From positions 139,698 through 203,697 of the forward strand of contig JBBHKE010002466.1 of NCBI GenBank assembly GCA_037447655.1: a DNA stretch of 64,000 nt, read 5' to 3'. Under the pieces are notes generated by a model. That model was not told the DNA's origin, ran no database searches, and saw only the letters and a program-made list of their open reading frames with translations. A program made the position numbers and the translations under genes. This DNA comes from Zygnema cylindricum. Taxonomy: Eukaryota; Streptophyta; Zygnematophyceae; Zygnematales; Zygnemataceae. This document shows positions 1-13,375 of this stretch, one piece after another. The stretch's first letter is position 1, and each line of letters opens with the position of its first letter.

Positions 1-220
1 AATCTGCTAAGCCTTGTTCGACCCAAACGACTGCTCCTAATCCTTTTTTGTTTTGGATGTCTGTTCCTAATCCTTTTTGTTTTCGATGTCATGTGGCGGT
101 TAGCAATAATCGCACATTCAAAAAAATCGCATATGCTTATTAATCGCACCAAATGCGATTAACCCCCTAATTCCTAATTAGAATAGACGATTTCTTCGAA
201 AATTTCCAAATTCCCAATTA

Positions 221-287
221 GCGTAAACCACGCTAATTATTCGTATACGCTAAAAAAACTTACACGCTAATAACGATTGGCGGTGTA
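221..287 (+). repeat. Family A MITE end (fragment)
   Basis: This segment is almost identical to the reverse complement of the left end of the full element at 43457. Both share the run 'tacgctaaaaaaacttacac' followed by 'gctaataacgattggcggtg'. No partner inverted end was found nearby, so this is a solo end or a truncated copy. Confidence 0.7.
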
Positions 288-407
288 CTGTAGCTTTTGT
301 TTTTCCTAATCCTTGTCTGTAGGTTTTGTTTTTTCCTAATCCTCGTCAGCAAACCCAGCTTGTTCCGAATCGTCTAATCCGGGCTTCGACCAAACGAACT
401 CATGAAG

Positions 408-414
408 TATAAAA
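408..414 (+). promoter_or_regulatory. Possible TATA box of the LRR gene
   Basis: The string TATAAAA lies about 138 bases upstream of the proposed ATG at 552. This would leave a leader of about 110 bases. It is a motif match only; the transcription start is unknown. Confidence 0.3.
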
Positions 415-551
415 CCCGATGGAGCCTTCAATCCTTTCGGGATAAATTCGCGGGTTTGCTTCGCTCTACTTCAAAAAAATTAGCTAAGAAAGAAGGAAAT
501 AGAAAGACAAAAAAGACAAAGCATCTCCACACTCCTAAGTCACGTGCAGTT

Positions 552-918
552 ATGACGGCTCGCCTCGTCTTGTTCTTTTTCTTTTGCCACGTGGCATCTA
601 CCTGCCTTGCATTGCAAATGGCGGCGGTCGACGGTAAGTTTCCCGGAACGAATTTTTTTTCTAACCGGTTTTGTTTGTGTTTTTCCCACTTATAAAGTAT
701 TTGTAGGTAGAAACTCGGCCAATCATTGTTTACTTTTAATAACATTGTTTTCTCACATTGTATCACAATACCGTTGTTTTAGATATTTGTTTTATTTTTG
801 TGCAGTGGCGGCACTGACGGCCATCAAAACTGCCTTTGGGAGTCCAAAAACATTTCCAAAAATCGCATGCATCCGCTGGATCTTCTGCAACAGTGCTGGT
901 CGAGTCTATCAGCTGTAC

Positions 919-988
<70 letters not shown>

Positions 989-3942
989 TCCCTCCACACT
1001 CCTTTCTTCACTTCCCTCTTCTCTCTCTCTTCCCTCTATCTTCCCTCTATCTTCCCTCTCACACTTCCCCCCTCCATGATACTCTCTCCTCACTCTCTCA
1101 TTCTATTTCCTATTTACCCTCCTTTCTCTTCCCGTCTCTTCTTTTCCCTCTCCCTCTAACTCTCCATTTACAACTCCTCACTCTCCCAATCCCTCCCCCT
1201 CTCCCTCGCCGTCTCGCTCTACCTCCCCTAGCCCTCTCTCCCTCTCTATCTCACTCTTCCTCTCCGTCACCTTCTTCCTCCTACGCCTATCGCACTCTAT
1301 CATCCTCCCTCTCCCTCTCCCCCTCCCTACTCTCTGTATTCCCCTCTTTCCCACCTCCCCTGGCCAATTTCTCTCGCCCTGCTCCACCCTCTCCCCTTCT
1401 CTCTCCATCCTCACTACCTCTTTCTCTCTCTCTCACACCATCCCCCCCCCCCCACCTCCATCTCCTCCGTATCTCCCCCCCTGGTCTCTCTTTCCCTCCA
1501 CCATCAGTCTTCTTTCCCACTCCCTCTCCTTCTCCAACATCCTATTTTATCCTCCTCCCTTGGCCACTCCCATACTTATAACCCCCGCTTTTCCCCTCCC
1601 CTTATCCCCCACCTCCCTCTCCACCGTCCCCCCCACTTTCTCTCCAACCCCTCTTTCCCTTTCTTTCTCTTCTCCCTTTCCCTTTTCCCCACTTTCTCAC
1701 CCCATCTCCATCTCCCTCTTCTGATTCTCCTCCTCCCTATTCTCTCCCTCTCCCGCTTCTTCTCCCCCATTCTGCACTTTCACCTTTCCCTCTCCTCTCT
1801 TCCACCCTCGCCCACTTGTCCTCCCTATTTCATTCCCTATCTCCCTCTCGCCCTCTCGCCCTCTCCCTCTCTATCTCCAACTCTCGCCTCTCTCTCTCCT
1901 CCCTCTTCCTGTCTCCCATCCTCCTCCGTCTTCCTCCCTCTTCTTCTCTCCCGTTTCCTTCCCCCTTTCCATTCCCCTCCTTCACCACCTTCCTCTCCCC
2001 CTCCTCCTCCCCCCTATCCCTCACTTCTCCCCCTCCCATGGCCCCTACACCTCACCTTTCTCCTTCCCTCCCCCTTCTCCACCCCCTCCCATCCCTCTCC
2101 TCTTCACTTTGTCCCTAACTTCCCACCCGTTCTTTCTCTCTTTCAGTACGTTTCTTTCCCTCTTCCCTTCTCTCCCCCATATCTCCATCTCCCTCTCCTG
2201 TCTTCCTCCTCCACCTTCTTCTCTCCTCTCTCCTCTCTCCTCTCTCCCTCTCCACCTTCTTTCCCTCCCATTCTACAGCTTTCTTGCTGCCTCTCCTCTC
2301 TCCGTCCTTCCTTCTGTCTATTCCCAGTTTTCCCCTCGTTCATCTCCTGACATCTATCCCTCTTCCCTCTCCCTCCTCCTATCCATCTCTCGCCCCACTC
2401 CTCCCCACCCTCCCTCTCCCCATCCCAATCTCCCTCCTCCTTCCCCTCTCATTTCCTCTCCCCCCCCCTCTCCCTTCCTCCCTTCCCTTGTCGCCCTCGC
2501 TCCTGCTCTTTCCTCCTCTGTCCTTTTCCCCCTCATTTGATCCCTTTTTTGAAATATATGTGCATTTGATCCATATGTATTGTATAGCTTTATTTTTTTC
2601 TCTATTTTGCAATAATTTTACTTTGGATTCGTCCAAATATTGTATGTTTCTCGATTTTTTTACGTCAAGAATGGAAAGAACTTTGAAAAAAACATAAAGA
2701 ACTTTGAAAAAAACATAAAGAACTTTGAAAAAAACATAAAGAACTTTGAAAAAAACATGAAGAACTTTGAAAAAAACATAAAGAACTTTGAAAAAAACAA
2801 AATTGGAAAAGAACCAAAAGATAGGAGAAAACGTAAGAAAATTGGAGCCTTTTTTTATTTTGGGAGGGACAGGGGTCTCAACAATTTAGGGTTAAAAGGA
2901 CCAATTCCATTGGCTTTGGCTTCCCTCACAAAACTTCAAGATGTGTAAGTTTGAATATAACCTTTTTTTTCCGATGTTAAAATAATGGAGTTTCAGATAG
3001 TAGTATTTGGATATAACTTTTAAATCTTCAAGATAAAGATACATGTATTACATACAAATTGTTTGGTATTGAGTTGAATTAAATAGAATTGAATTTCATT
3101 CAATTAAATTTCAATGAACTGAGTTTTACTCAGCATAAAATGCACTTTTTTTAATTGAATAGATTTTCAATTTTATTTTATGTGGTTTGATTTTATTTTA
3201 TTTCATTCGATTTGTTTGGATGTGTCTCAATTTAATTTGATTCAATTCGATTCCATTTATAATGCTCTTCCTTAATTTTGTTTTATTCCATGTACTATAA
3301 TTTGTTTACCTATGTAAAAGAATTCGTAAATAACATACTAAACTAAACATACATTCTGGAAACTTACATGCCTTCTTCCCTCCTCCTCCCTCCTTCCCTC
3401 CTTCCCTCCTTCCCTCCTTCCCTCCTTCCCTTCTTCCCTTCTTCCCTTCCCCCCCCTTCCCCCCCTTCCCCCCTTACATTCCTCAATACATGATCGTGAC
3501 CAAAATCTTGTCTACATGTCCTTTTTTTGTTATGCCCCCCCCTTCCCCCCTTCCCCCCTTCCCCCCCCTCCCCCCCTTCCCCCCCCTTCCCCCCTTCCCC
3601 CCTTACATTCCCGAATACATGATCGTGACCAAAATCTTGTCTACATGTCCTTTTTTTGTTGTATGTTTTGTCTTGTGTACATTTTTTTTGTTAGTTTGAC
3701 GCTGAATTTGGGGGTTTTAAATAAATAGGGCCATGGTAGGTAACCAAATCAATGGTTCTATTCCGGCAAATCTCGCGACATTAAAATATCTTCGAGGCAT
3801 GTGAGTATTTTTTGTTTTTTTCTGGAATTGTTTTTTTCAATTTTGAATAGTAGCGTTTTTTTCTTTAATGTGGTTATTTTTATTTTTTAAACTGTTGCTT
3901 TGTTTTATTTTACTTTGTTATTTCTTTGAGTTGGTTTTATGT

Positions 3943-3976
<34 letters not shown>

Positions 3977-3986
3977 CTACACACAC

Positions 3987-4035
<49 letters not shown>

Positions 4036-4040
4036 TATAC

Positions 4041-4122
<82 letters not shown>

Positions 4123-4170
4123 ATGTATATATATATGTATATATATGTGTAAGTATATATATATAAAATA

Positions 4171-4251
<81 letters not shown>

Positions 4252-4264
4252 ATATGTATATATG

Positions 4265-4299
<35 letters not shown>

Positions 4300-4389
4300 A
4301 TATGTATATATGTATATATCTATATATAACTATATCTATATATAACTATATGTATATATATGTATATATATGTATATATATATTTATAT

Positions 4390-4447
<58 letters not shown>

Positions 4448-7400
4448 TATATCTTAGCCTTTGTTTCAATCTTGAGCTTTATAGTTACATGGTGTTTGGT
4501 TTTTTGTGAAAATTGTAATTTTTTTTGTTATTGGTCATATTGCTGTTTTTATCATTGTTACAATTATTGTTGTTGATGTTGTTTTTTTTTCTTCTTTTTG
4601 TGTATTTCTGTGATTTGCTATTTTAGTTGTTCAGGCTGTTGTTATTGTTTTTTATTTTTGTTGTAATTAATCTCCAATTACTTGTTTATCCCTATTATAT
4701 TTTGTGACCCCTGTTGTTCTAGTTTTTATTGTTATTGTTACTGCTCTTATTCCGCTTTTTTTTTTCTTATTAACGTAGTATTTCTTATTTCTATTATTAG
4801 TATATTAGTATCTATTTAATAATATATCTATTATTTCTCTCACGGTCCTTACTCTTCTCTCTGGTTATTATTTACTTTGCTGTTTTTTTTTATATGGGTC
4901 GCGTGGAAAATATGATTGGACCTAAAAAAAAACAAAAAAATATATATTCGTAAAATCATTTTCTTCATATGGCACAAAGCTGCTGGTTCTGGCAAACATC
5001 CTACCAAAAAAAACATTTTTGTTATGTGAAAAAAAATATGATGACATGGAAAATAACATTTTGATGGCATGAACATATTTTCCTTTTGGGAGCACAGAAG
5101 TTTGAATAACAATAAACTGACTGGAACTATTCCACCCGCCATTGCTGGATTAAAAACTCTCAGATATCTGTAAGAAAACGTTTAAACCCTCAAGAACCTC
5201 GTTTGTTTGTTTTTTTGATTTTTTGTTTTTTCTTTAAAAGTCACGCCGAATTGGGTGCAGGTTCATATTTATTTTTTATATTCTTATTACTATTTTAATT
5301 GAGTTTTGGGTATTTGGGTTTTTTTTGCGGTGTCTTTATCCTATGTTTGGGTGTCTTTTTTGTTCTTCTCCCCCTCCCCCTCCCTCTCCCCCTCCCCCTC
5401 CCCCTCCCCCTCCCCCTCCCCCTCCGCCTCCCCCTCCCCCCTCCCCCTCTCCCTCTGTTTGGGTGTTTTTTTTGTTCTTATTATTATAATTGTTATTGTT
5501 GTTTTTACTATTGTTACAATTGTTGTTGTTTCTCTTAATGCTGTCGTTGTTATTCTTCTTTTTATGTTTATCATTATGACTGTTTTTCTAATGATTCATT
5601 TTAATTTTTCCTATTATTGTTTTTTTATCCTTATATTTTTGTTTTGGTTGTTATTGTTTTGTACTTATTATTGAACTTAATTGCTTTTTTTATTTATCTC
5701 CTATATTTCTTACTCTTGTCATTTTTATTATTGTTGTTATGGAGAATTGATGATGTGGAACTAAAAAGAAAAAAGAAAATGTTGATTCGAAAATTATTAC
5801 AAGAATTTGCAATAATATGGCACAAGTAACAACATTTTGCTAACTTGGGCATTTCTTCTTTTGGGGTAACAGAGTATTAAGTTACAATAATCTGAGTGGA
5901 ATTATTCCACCCAGCATTAATGCGTCACGACTAGAATATTTGTAAGAAAATTTCTCAACTTTTACAAATCTCGTTCGTTTTCTAGATTTTAAGGTTGTAC
6001 ATTTTTGTTGTAAAAGTCACTCTATTGGGTACACTTATTGGTTTCCTTTGTTTTATTTATTTTTTTGGTGTTTGGGTGTTTTTTGGGCTGATTTTATCTT
6101 TTGTTTGGTGTGTTTTTTTTCTCTTTTTTTTGCTTTTTCAAGAATTTAATTTTTTTTTCCCTTACTTTCTTATGTCGTTTTCATTTCATTGATTAGAAAT
6201 GGTCAAATTTTAAACCTATTGTGAAAAATATGAAGAGAGCCGATTTCCCTCTCTTGATCTCCATATCTCTCTTTCCTTCCTCTCCCCTTCCCACTCTCCC
6301 TCCCTCTCCCTCTCCCTCTCCCTCTCCCTCTCCTCTTCCCCTGTTTTTATGATTATTATTATGATTTATTTTTAACTGTTGTTGTTGCTAATTTTTTTTT
6401 TCACCACTATTGTTATCAAATAATATTTATTATTGCTGTTATGCTACTAATGTTGTTATTAAAAAAAATAAAATTTGCTATAGCCATTTGTAATCTTGTT
6501 ACTATTCTTGTGTTTGTAATCATTATTATTCTTGCCTTTCTTGTTATTGTTACTATTTTAAACTGATTTTTATTGTCTAGTCTTCTTATTATTATTCTAA
6601 TATTATTCACATGGAACATGTTGAAATAAATAAATGAAAAAATATTTGCTAAAATGGCAAAATGTGCTATTTTAGGTATAACATGAAAACAATGCTGACG
6701 TTGATAAGAATGAAGACGTGGAAAGAAACAATTTATTTTTAGGTGGGATTTTCTTTTTTTGGGGGGAACAGAGATCTAAGTCACAATATGTTGAGTGGAA
6801 TCATTCCACCAAGCATTTCCGTACTGACAAATATGACTTATATGTAAGAAAGCCTTTTTTCTGTTTTTCTTCGTAAGAAAGCAATTTTTGGTCCATTGCG
6901 GCAAAATTTGAAGTGACCCAATTCCTTTCTTTCTCTCCTTCCTTCGTCCTCTCTCTCTCCTCCCCACCATATTCCCCTCCGTCCCTACCCTCCACTCTCT
7001 CCCCCTCCCTCTTCCCCTCTCCCCTCACCCCTCTCTCTCACTCTCTCTTTGTCTCCCCCTCTCTCACTCCCCCTACCCCTCCCTCACTCTTTCTCTCTCT
7101 TTTCTCTCTCTTCCTCTCTTTCCCTCTCTCGCTCTCTCACTCTCTTGCTCTTTTGCTCTCTCGCTCCTTCCCCCCTCCCTCTTTTCTAATTTAGTTAGTA
7201 CTTTCTTTTACCTAAACAGGGATAGCTCCCTCCCTCCCTCCCTCCCTCTCCGTCTCCCCCTCTCTCCCTCTCCCTCTCCCTCTTTTCTAATTTAGTTAGT
7301 ACTTTATTTTACCTAACCAGGGATCTTAGCTACAACAAGTTGAATGGGAGTCTTCCACCGAATATCGGAAACATGAAAGACATCCAGTTGTAAGGCCACA

Positions 7401-10122
7401 ACTTTTTTGTTTGTTTTTTTTACTTTTTTTCGTCATTACTTTTTTTTTTAACCTAATCAAATAGAAGAAATTTGAAAAAGATTAAAAAAAGTTTTTATGA
7501 TCGTTTTTTTTTTTTTTTTTTTTTAGCTCGTACGCAATGTGAAAGGTTTCAAGCTTTTTTTTGGGGGGAGGGAGACAGGTACCTCCAAAACAATATTTTA
7601 AGTGGAAGTGTTCCCCTTTCCTTTGGGAAAATAAAAAACTTACGAGAGGCGTAAGTCCACACTATTTTTTGGGTTTTTTTTATTCTTGGGTTGGTTATTT
7701 TGGTCTTTTAGTTTCTCTTAGGTTGGATTTTTGGGTTTTTTCAACTAGGTTTTTGGATTTGTTTTTGGCTGTGTTTGCGGAGGGTGGAGAAGGAATGGGA
7801 TAGGTGGGAGAGGAAGGGGAAGGAAAAGGAGGAGGAAGGATGGAAGGATGGGAAAAGGAGTGGTGAAGGAGGAAGAGGAAGGGAGGCAGCAAAGTGGTCG
7901 ACGATGGTAGCTTAAAATTCACCTTTTTCACACCTAGACAGCTATCTAGTATTTAGTTTATTTCCATTTTTTCTTAGTTTTGGTATTTTTGTTGTTTTCT
8001 TTTAAAAGGATGTTTAAAATTATTCGCCGGCCCCAAATACCTTAAAAAGCCCAAAATCTACCCGACGAGCACTAAACAAAAAATAAAATAAAATAAAACA
8101 ATAAAATTAAAAAAAGCCTTGAAATATAAGCCCTTAAAACCCTTAAAATTCTCTAATGATCCCTATTGAATTTCAGACTTTCTCCCGGTTGTCATATTTT
8201 TGCGACTATTTTCACCGTAGGAAACCCTAAAGTACTCTTTCTATTTTCAGTTTTTGTTTTATTTCTAGTGCCTCCCATGGCTTCGCCTCTCACAGTTATT
8301 TCTCGGAAACATACATTTTGTTTTTTTTCTTTTTTATATATATTTTATTGTATTTTAGTTGTCGTTGTTTGAAACATTTTTTTTCTTTTCTTGTCTTGTT
8401 TTTCCTTCTTTTTCCTTGTCGTCACATAATTAGACGTCTAAGTGTGGATTTTTTTTTCTCTAGGGGTCTAATGGATATTGACGACCTTTAAAAAACTCTA
8501 GGAAAGTGAAATCCATTCAAAAGGAGAAAAAAAAAGTAAGAGTAATTTTTGGTGAATTTTGGACTACTTTAGTGCTAAAGGGGAAAAAATCAAAAAATAA
8601 AATAACTGATAAAAATCAGATTATTGCAAGTAAATGCGTAAAAAAATGATGTCAATTTAAAAGACATAGGTTAATGAAATCATTGGCGTTCAAGAGGAAA
8701 ACGGGTCATAAGAAAAGTATTTCAAATTGGGTCATCTTAAAATAAATGTGAAAATAAAAAAGGGGAAAAATGGGTGGTTGATATTCTCTAGACTTCTCAT
8801 GAATAACGAATTCACGGGTGGGATTCCGGCGTCGTTTTCGGCAGTTATTGGCGCTATGTAAGACTAAAAAATTATATCATCCTCCTTGTTTTATATCTAT
8901 TTTACATTTATTTTATGTTTATTTTATTTTTATTTTTTATGTATATTTATCTATTTTCACACTAGCACTTAGTACTCTCTATCTATTTTGATACAATTTA
9001 TTTTATAATTGTCTATCGATTAGACTGCTTATCATATATTTTTCGACAACCAACACACTTTGTTGTATATCTCTTTATCATTCACACTCTCTATCCAGCA
9101 TCTATCTAAATCACCAACCTTGTAATTTTTTTTATCCACACTATTTATCGTATATATACCTGTATCTACACTATTGTATGTATATCTTTCTATACCCTCA
9201 TTTTCTATATTTGCATCCACTCAATTTACTGTAGATTATTCTAACCTTATTTCATTGTTTCCGTTGATTCTCGGCTGTTAAATTTGTTTTGGGTGAAAAA
9301 TTGTACATGATTTAATAGTATGTTGTAAGTTATAAACAGGTATATTCTCCTACCTGTTATTCCTTCTTTTATTGACTTTTGTTTTGTAAAAGAGTAAATC
9401 TAGAACAATCTTGCAGCTTATATTTTATCAGGTCGATGTCAGCAACTAATATAAACATTCTCATTTCCATTTCAATTCTCTTTTTGAATCCCAAACTATT
9501 ATGATAGCAAAAAAACTTGTCCCACTTTTTCCATTTTTAACTACCTCATTTGTATGAGTTGAATAAAACAAATCCATGTTACTTCATAACATCTTAATAA
9601 CATCTCCTTTTTTGAATCTTTATTAAATCTTGTTTCCAATTAATTTCCCAATGAATTTTCAATGAAGGGACTTGTCTTACAACTACCTCACAGGACCAAT
9701 CGCCATGATTGGTAATCCTCCAGATTGCGAGGAAGTAGTTATGAATTGTCTTATTAAGAATTACACTCGACAATGTAGCGGCGAAGTAATCCAACGAACC
9801 AAAAAAGATTGCAACGGATTTTGCAATATTTTCCAAACAAATGGTGCTTGTGGAGGAAAAGGGGTATGCGTGAAATTGGGAACGACTCGAACCTGCGTTT
9901 GTGATAAGGGATATAGCAATGTGAAAAATAAATTTACTTGCATTTGTAAGTTCTCTCTCTCCCTTTCCCTCTCTCTCTCCCCTTCCCTCTCTCTCTCCCC
10001 TTCCCTCTCTCTCTCTCCTTTTCTCTCTCTCTCTCTCCTTTTCTCTCTCTCTCTCTACACGCCCTTCCTCCCTTTCTTTCTCTCACGCAGTCACACACAA
10101 GTTCATTTATTGTCTATTTTAA
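552..10122 (+). CDS. Secreted leucine-rich-repeat protein with C-terminal EGF-like module
   Basis: Exons by splice sites and phase: 552-633, 806-914, 2873-2944, 3729-3800, 5098-5169, 5873-5941, 6772-6843, 7321-7389, 7579-7650, 8792-8857, 9668-9945, 10091-10122; total 354 aa plus stop. The ATG at 552 opens a hydrophobic signal peptide ending near TCLA. Exon 2 gives an LRRNT-like cap ([13 protein letters not shown], then [13 protein letters not shown]). Exons 3-10 each encode one plant-type repeat (LxxNxLxGxIPxx) in 66-72 nt phase-2 exons, and a ninth repeat starts exon 11. Exon 11 ends in a six-cysteine EGF-like pattern (C304, C313, C319, C328, C330, C343). There is no kinase or clear membrane segment, so it is probably secreted or wall-associated. 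The last exon is the weakest call: another downstream acceptor could extend the protein. The ligand is unknown. Confidence 0.85.
925..2540. repeat. 1.6-kb CT-rich low-complexity tract in LRR intron 2
   Basis: It opens with a pure (CT)n run (925-983) and continues as degenerate CCTCTCTC-type sequence to about 2540. Both strands are open for long stretches, but every translation is Ser/Leu/Pro or Arg/Glu/Gly repeat with no protein character. It lies wholly between exon 2 and exon 3 of the LRR gene. Confidence 0.9.
2681..2800. repeat. 21-bp minisatellite in LRR intron 2
   Basis: About six head-to-tail copies of a 21-base unit built on 'aaagaactttg' followed by an A-run and 'cat'. Copies differ by only one or two bases, which implies recent expansion. 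It lies about 70 bases upstream of the exon 3 acceptor. Confidence 0.9.
3373..3660. repeat. CT tracts separated by a duplicated 60-base intron segment
   Basis: Two polypyrimidine tracts (3373-3475 and 3537-3602) are each followed by the same roughly 60-base sequence (3473-3533 and 3600-3658, 'tacatgatcgtgaccaaaat' and flanks). The duplication is in LRR intron 3, with only a few mismatches. Confidence 0.85.
3939..4448. repeat. (CA)n/(TA)n microsatellite, about 500 bp
   Basis: It starts as a short CA run, then becomes nearly pure TA with TGTA and TAAA interruptions, and ends with a CA run before 4448. It lies in intron 4 of the LRR gene. Confidence 0.95.
5371..5456. repeat. (CCCTCC)n tract
   Basis: A hexamer CCCTCC/CCCCTC array in LRR intron 5, about 85 bases long. 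Short related arrays occur in introns 6 and 7 (6300-6335). Confidence 0.9.
6915..7328. repeat. CT tract plus duplicated splice-acceptor segment in LRR intron 7
   Basis: A CT-rich tract (6915-7180) is followed by 7181-7226. That segment is a near-identical copy of 7282-7328, the true exon 8 acceptor with its upstream TTTAGTTAGTACTTT context and the first exon bases GGAT. A second short CT tract (7225-7283) separates the copies. The upstream copy keeps an intact 'aaacag|ggat' acceptor but soon runs into CT repeat, so it is a decoy rather than a usable exon. Confidence 0.85.
9950..10064. repeat. CT tract in the last LRR intron
   Basis: Imperfect CTCTCTCC array running from just after the exon 11 donor to about 25 bases before the proposed final acceptor at 10090. 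It would serve as an oversized polypyrimidine tract. Confidence 0.85.
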
Positions 10123-11848
10123 ATTTGAACTCTGGAAATTCTCAAGATAACCAAAAACTCGCTCTTACTAAAAGCTAAATTTTCGTTGCAACAAAATGTT
10201 TTTTTGCAAATAATGAATTTTCCCTTCATAATAGCATCTGAAATAAAAAAAGGTCAAACTCTTGTTATTGCTCGAGGTTTCGATCCATTAAAAGCTTCTG
10301 TTTATCCCCCCTCGTATTTCCCTTCCCTTCCTCTTTCCCCTTCCATTCTGAGGTTTATTTTTTTTTAGGTTTTTCTTCCTAGTTGTATTTTATAAAAATC
10401 ACATTTTTATGCTGTTTTTTTTTTCACTTAAAACTTGACACTGTTCTCTTAAGTCAATGTAGCTATGCTTCAGGAATATAGGATGGTTTTTAGGGTTTTT
10501 TAGGGTTTTTGGAAACATTAAGTGGCCTGCTCCCCTTGCTCCGATAAACCTTATTTTATTATTAGTGTATAATGTCAGGAGAGTGTCTGAAAGACAAAAT
10601 CGGAGGTGCAGGAAAGAAGAAAGATCGCTTCGTTGCAAGAAAGAGGAAAGAGGAGATCGCGGCAAACTAAGGAATCTTATGACGTGGCAAAAACAAAGTG
10701 GAATTTAAAGTTGTGCGTTATGTGTTGCTGTTTGGTATTTGTTTTTTTTTTTAGTTTTTACCCTTTTTGTACACAGATGGTTTTGTCATCGCAATTTTTG
10801 CAATAAAGACTTTTCGTATTTGAGGTTTAACGTTCCTCTTCGACAAGGTTTTTGGTTTGTCCACGAAAAATTTAGTGTGGATTTGGTGCGATTTGTTATT
10901 TAGGTGTACGGTCGTAGGAATAGTGTCTTGGGTCAGGAGCTTTGAAGCGACATATGTCACGGATACTGTTACGGTGGCTATGTATAACTTAATAACTTAT
11001 GTTTGTGTAATCAGAAATCGTGTTCACACCTATAATGATTGGTTAAGGTGGCTTTTTTTGCAAACATGGTCGAATCGTGGCCCTACATCTAAAGTGTTTC
11101 TCAACCCGTCACGTACGGAAGTTATCAAACTTGATTTTGTCAGTTTTAAAATAGGCGTTATATTTTTTTAGTACATATGAATTTACGTACAAAACATATT
11201 GCAAAAATGCGCATTTTTTATGCATATTGTATGTGTGTGCACGGGAAACACCTTAGCTTCCGTACATTGTCGTCACCACTTTTCTCAGCATTCTGACGTA
11301 TGCAAACATTACTTCTGACACCGACGGGCAGCAAATTGTAAGGTGAACACCCTCGGGCAAAATCATATTTCACGGGAGGGACCAGAAAAAACAATCTTTA
11401 GGTTTACGACGACTAAGGGTGAAGTTCCATCAAGCGAAAAGTGGCGTTTCTAACAGAAATCCGCGACTCTCCGTACCAGATCGTACCGCCTATTTTGTTT
11501 TTATACGAAAACCAAAATTATAGAGAATCTTGCCGATACTCTCCGGAGGTCTTGGAGGTAATACTGAAAAAGAAAGGGAAGCTCTGAACCACTGCAGCAC
11601 ATAACAATATCGTTCCTCCAAAATAAAGTCCCTCCTTTTTAATCAAATATATAAACTGCCAGTTACATATGTTCAGTTAATAATTCCTCTTACGACGTCA
11701 ACATTTAAGTGTACTGCCGCGTGAAAACCGCACGCGGACGCGAACTAACATTTCACATGAACTTGAAAGTCCGTACAGGACCAGGACCGAAGTCCGCCGT
11801 GCATGAAACAAAAGGCGCGTACGGATTCGTACCAATGTACGGAAAATT

Positions 11849-12015
<167 letters not shown>

Positions 12016-13199
12016 GTTGGTCAGGTGGGTAGACATGTTGCGCGTGACGGTGCTGGGAAGAAATCGTCACTATGTACATTGTGATGGTACATAAAGTGGA
12101 TGACTTTATTGAAATGATAGTCGAGACTGGGATATTTGGTTGTTTGGGAGTTACTATGGATGAGTTCCTCCGACCTTGTGTTCGACATTCTTTCGAACTT
12201 CTGTCATTATCTATCCTCCTTTAATTTGTTATTGTTGTTGTGGATAGTCGAAGGAAATTAGATTTCCCTTAACATGCTCCACTGAGCACGAGGATTAATA
12301 ATAGGTTACTTTTAGTACTTCTTGAACAACGTTGAGGCTTGATTAGGCAATTTAATTTTGGGAACGCTATTTTGTTGTTTCTAAGGTTGCTATTTTGTTC
12401 TTTTCTGGGCTTGTTGTCCATTTCAATGTCTCTTTTGGGCTTATTCTTGTTTGTGTGTTAGTTTCTTTTGTATTTTTTTTTCTTTTAGGGTTTTGCTTTT
12501 GCCCGTGTACGACTTTTCAGCTTTGTTTTTCCTTTCATTTCTTGTACCCATGTACTCAAATGGTTTACCATTGTGCTTTCTCAAAAAGTCTTCCTACATA
12601 AATACAAATTTAGAACGTGTCCCGCTGGTCTAGCGAAACAATCTTTGAGAATATCAGATCCCATATCTTTTTGATAGAATTAGTTAAGGAAACCAAAGTA
12701 TCTCCATGTTTTTATTACGGGTATATAATTTTCTATAGTGTACACAGAAAACAAGAAAGACGTACTTAAGGTACCATTTGAACCTGATTTCTGAAGCTTT
12801 ACTATGGAAGAAAAAATGGAAAAAATGGAAAATAAAATAAAAAATGAATGAATGAAAGAGTTTGTGATTTGTAGTAAGTTATTTAAAATTTCTTCGCCAT
12901 TCTGTCAATTGGAAAATTGATTACAAATTCGATGACTCGTGAAGAAACCGACTGCACTCTAATATATGGACATATCTGGTGTGTTTTTATCAACCATCTT
13001 TTGTACTGTCAATTTATCGAGTTCGACATTACTAAAGTTATCTAGCCAACCGCTAATGACAAAAAAACATTTGGCCCCGTTTGCTTCTGTTCCTTTTCTC
13101 TTCCTTTATTGATTCAAACGAAATTTTAAAAGGTTTAAAAATTGCCGTTGCAAATTCCGAATATAATCCAACTATTTGATTCCAGAAAACCGGACAGCT

Positions 13200-13375
13200 C
13201 AAACTTTTTAAACGGCAAAAATGCTTCAAAAATGTTTCAAAAATTCCTAAAAAATGCTTCAAAAATGCTTAAAAAATTCCTCAAAAATGTTTCAGAAATG
13301 CTTCAAAAATGCTTAAAAAAATCTTAAAAAATGCTTCAAAAATGTTTCAAAAATGCTTAAAAAATCTTCAAAAAC
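13200..13375. repeat. Short-unit tandem array (AAATGCTTCAAA type)
   Basis: About a dozen imperfect copies of a 12-15 base unit around 'aaaaatgcttc' or 'aaaaatgtttc'. It resembles other A-rich short arrays in this window (40196-40340, 56430-56580). Confidence 0.8.

Larger units (their letters stand above)
1..551. other. Left-edge non-coding DNA upstream of the LRR gene
   Basis: No exon could be supported here. The stretch has short direct repeats based on 'cctaatcctt' and 'ttcgacc(c)aaacga', and one end of a family A element (221-287). The reading frame that runs into the signal-peptide exon from 402 is a lysine-rich upstream extension with no protein-like features, so I treat it as 5' leader. 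Confidence 0.5.

Noticed and set aside
402-551. Upstream in-frame start for the LRR gene at 402
   Set aside because: It would bury the signal peptide 50 residues inside a lysine-rich leader and lies within or before the TATA-like motif.
925-1581. Long open frames over the CT tract (up to 324 codons) on both strands
   Set aside because: They consist almost wholly of Ser/Leu/Pro or Arg/Glu repeats forced by the dinucleotide and hexamer repeats, and real LRR exons lie on both sides of them.
3926-4345. Tyr/Ile-repeat frame over the TA array
   Set aside because: A direct translation of the (TA)n microsatellite.
10490-10515. Chromosome end (telomere)
   Set aside because: Only two or three irregular units, with genes continuing on both sides.
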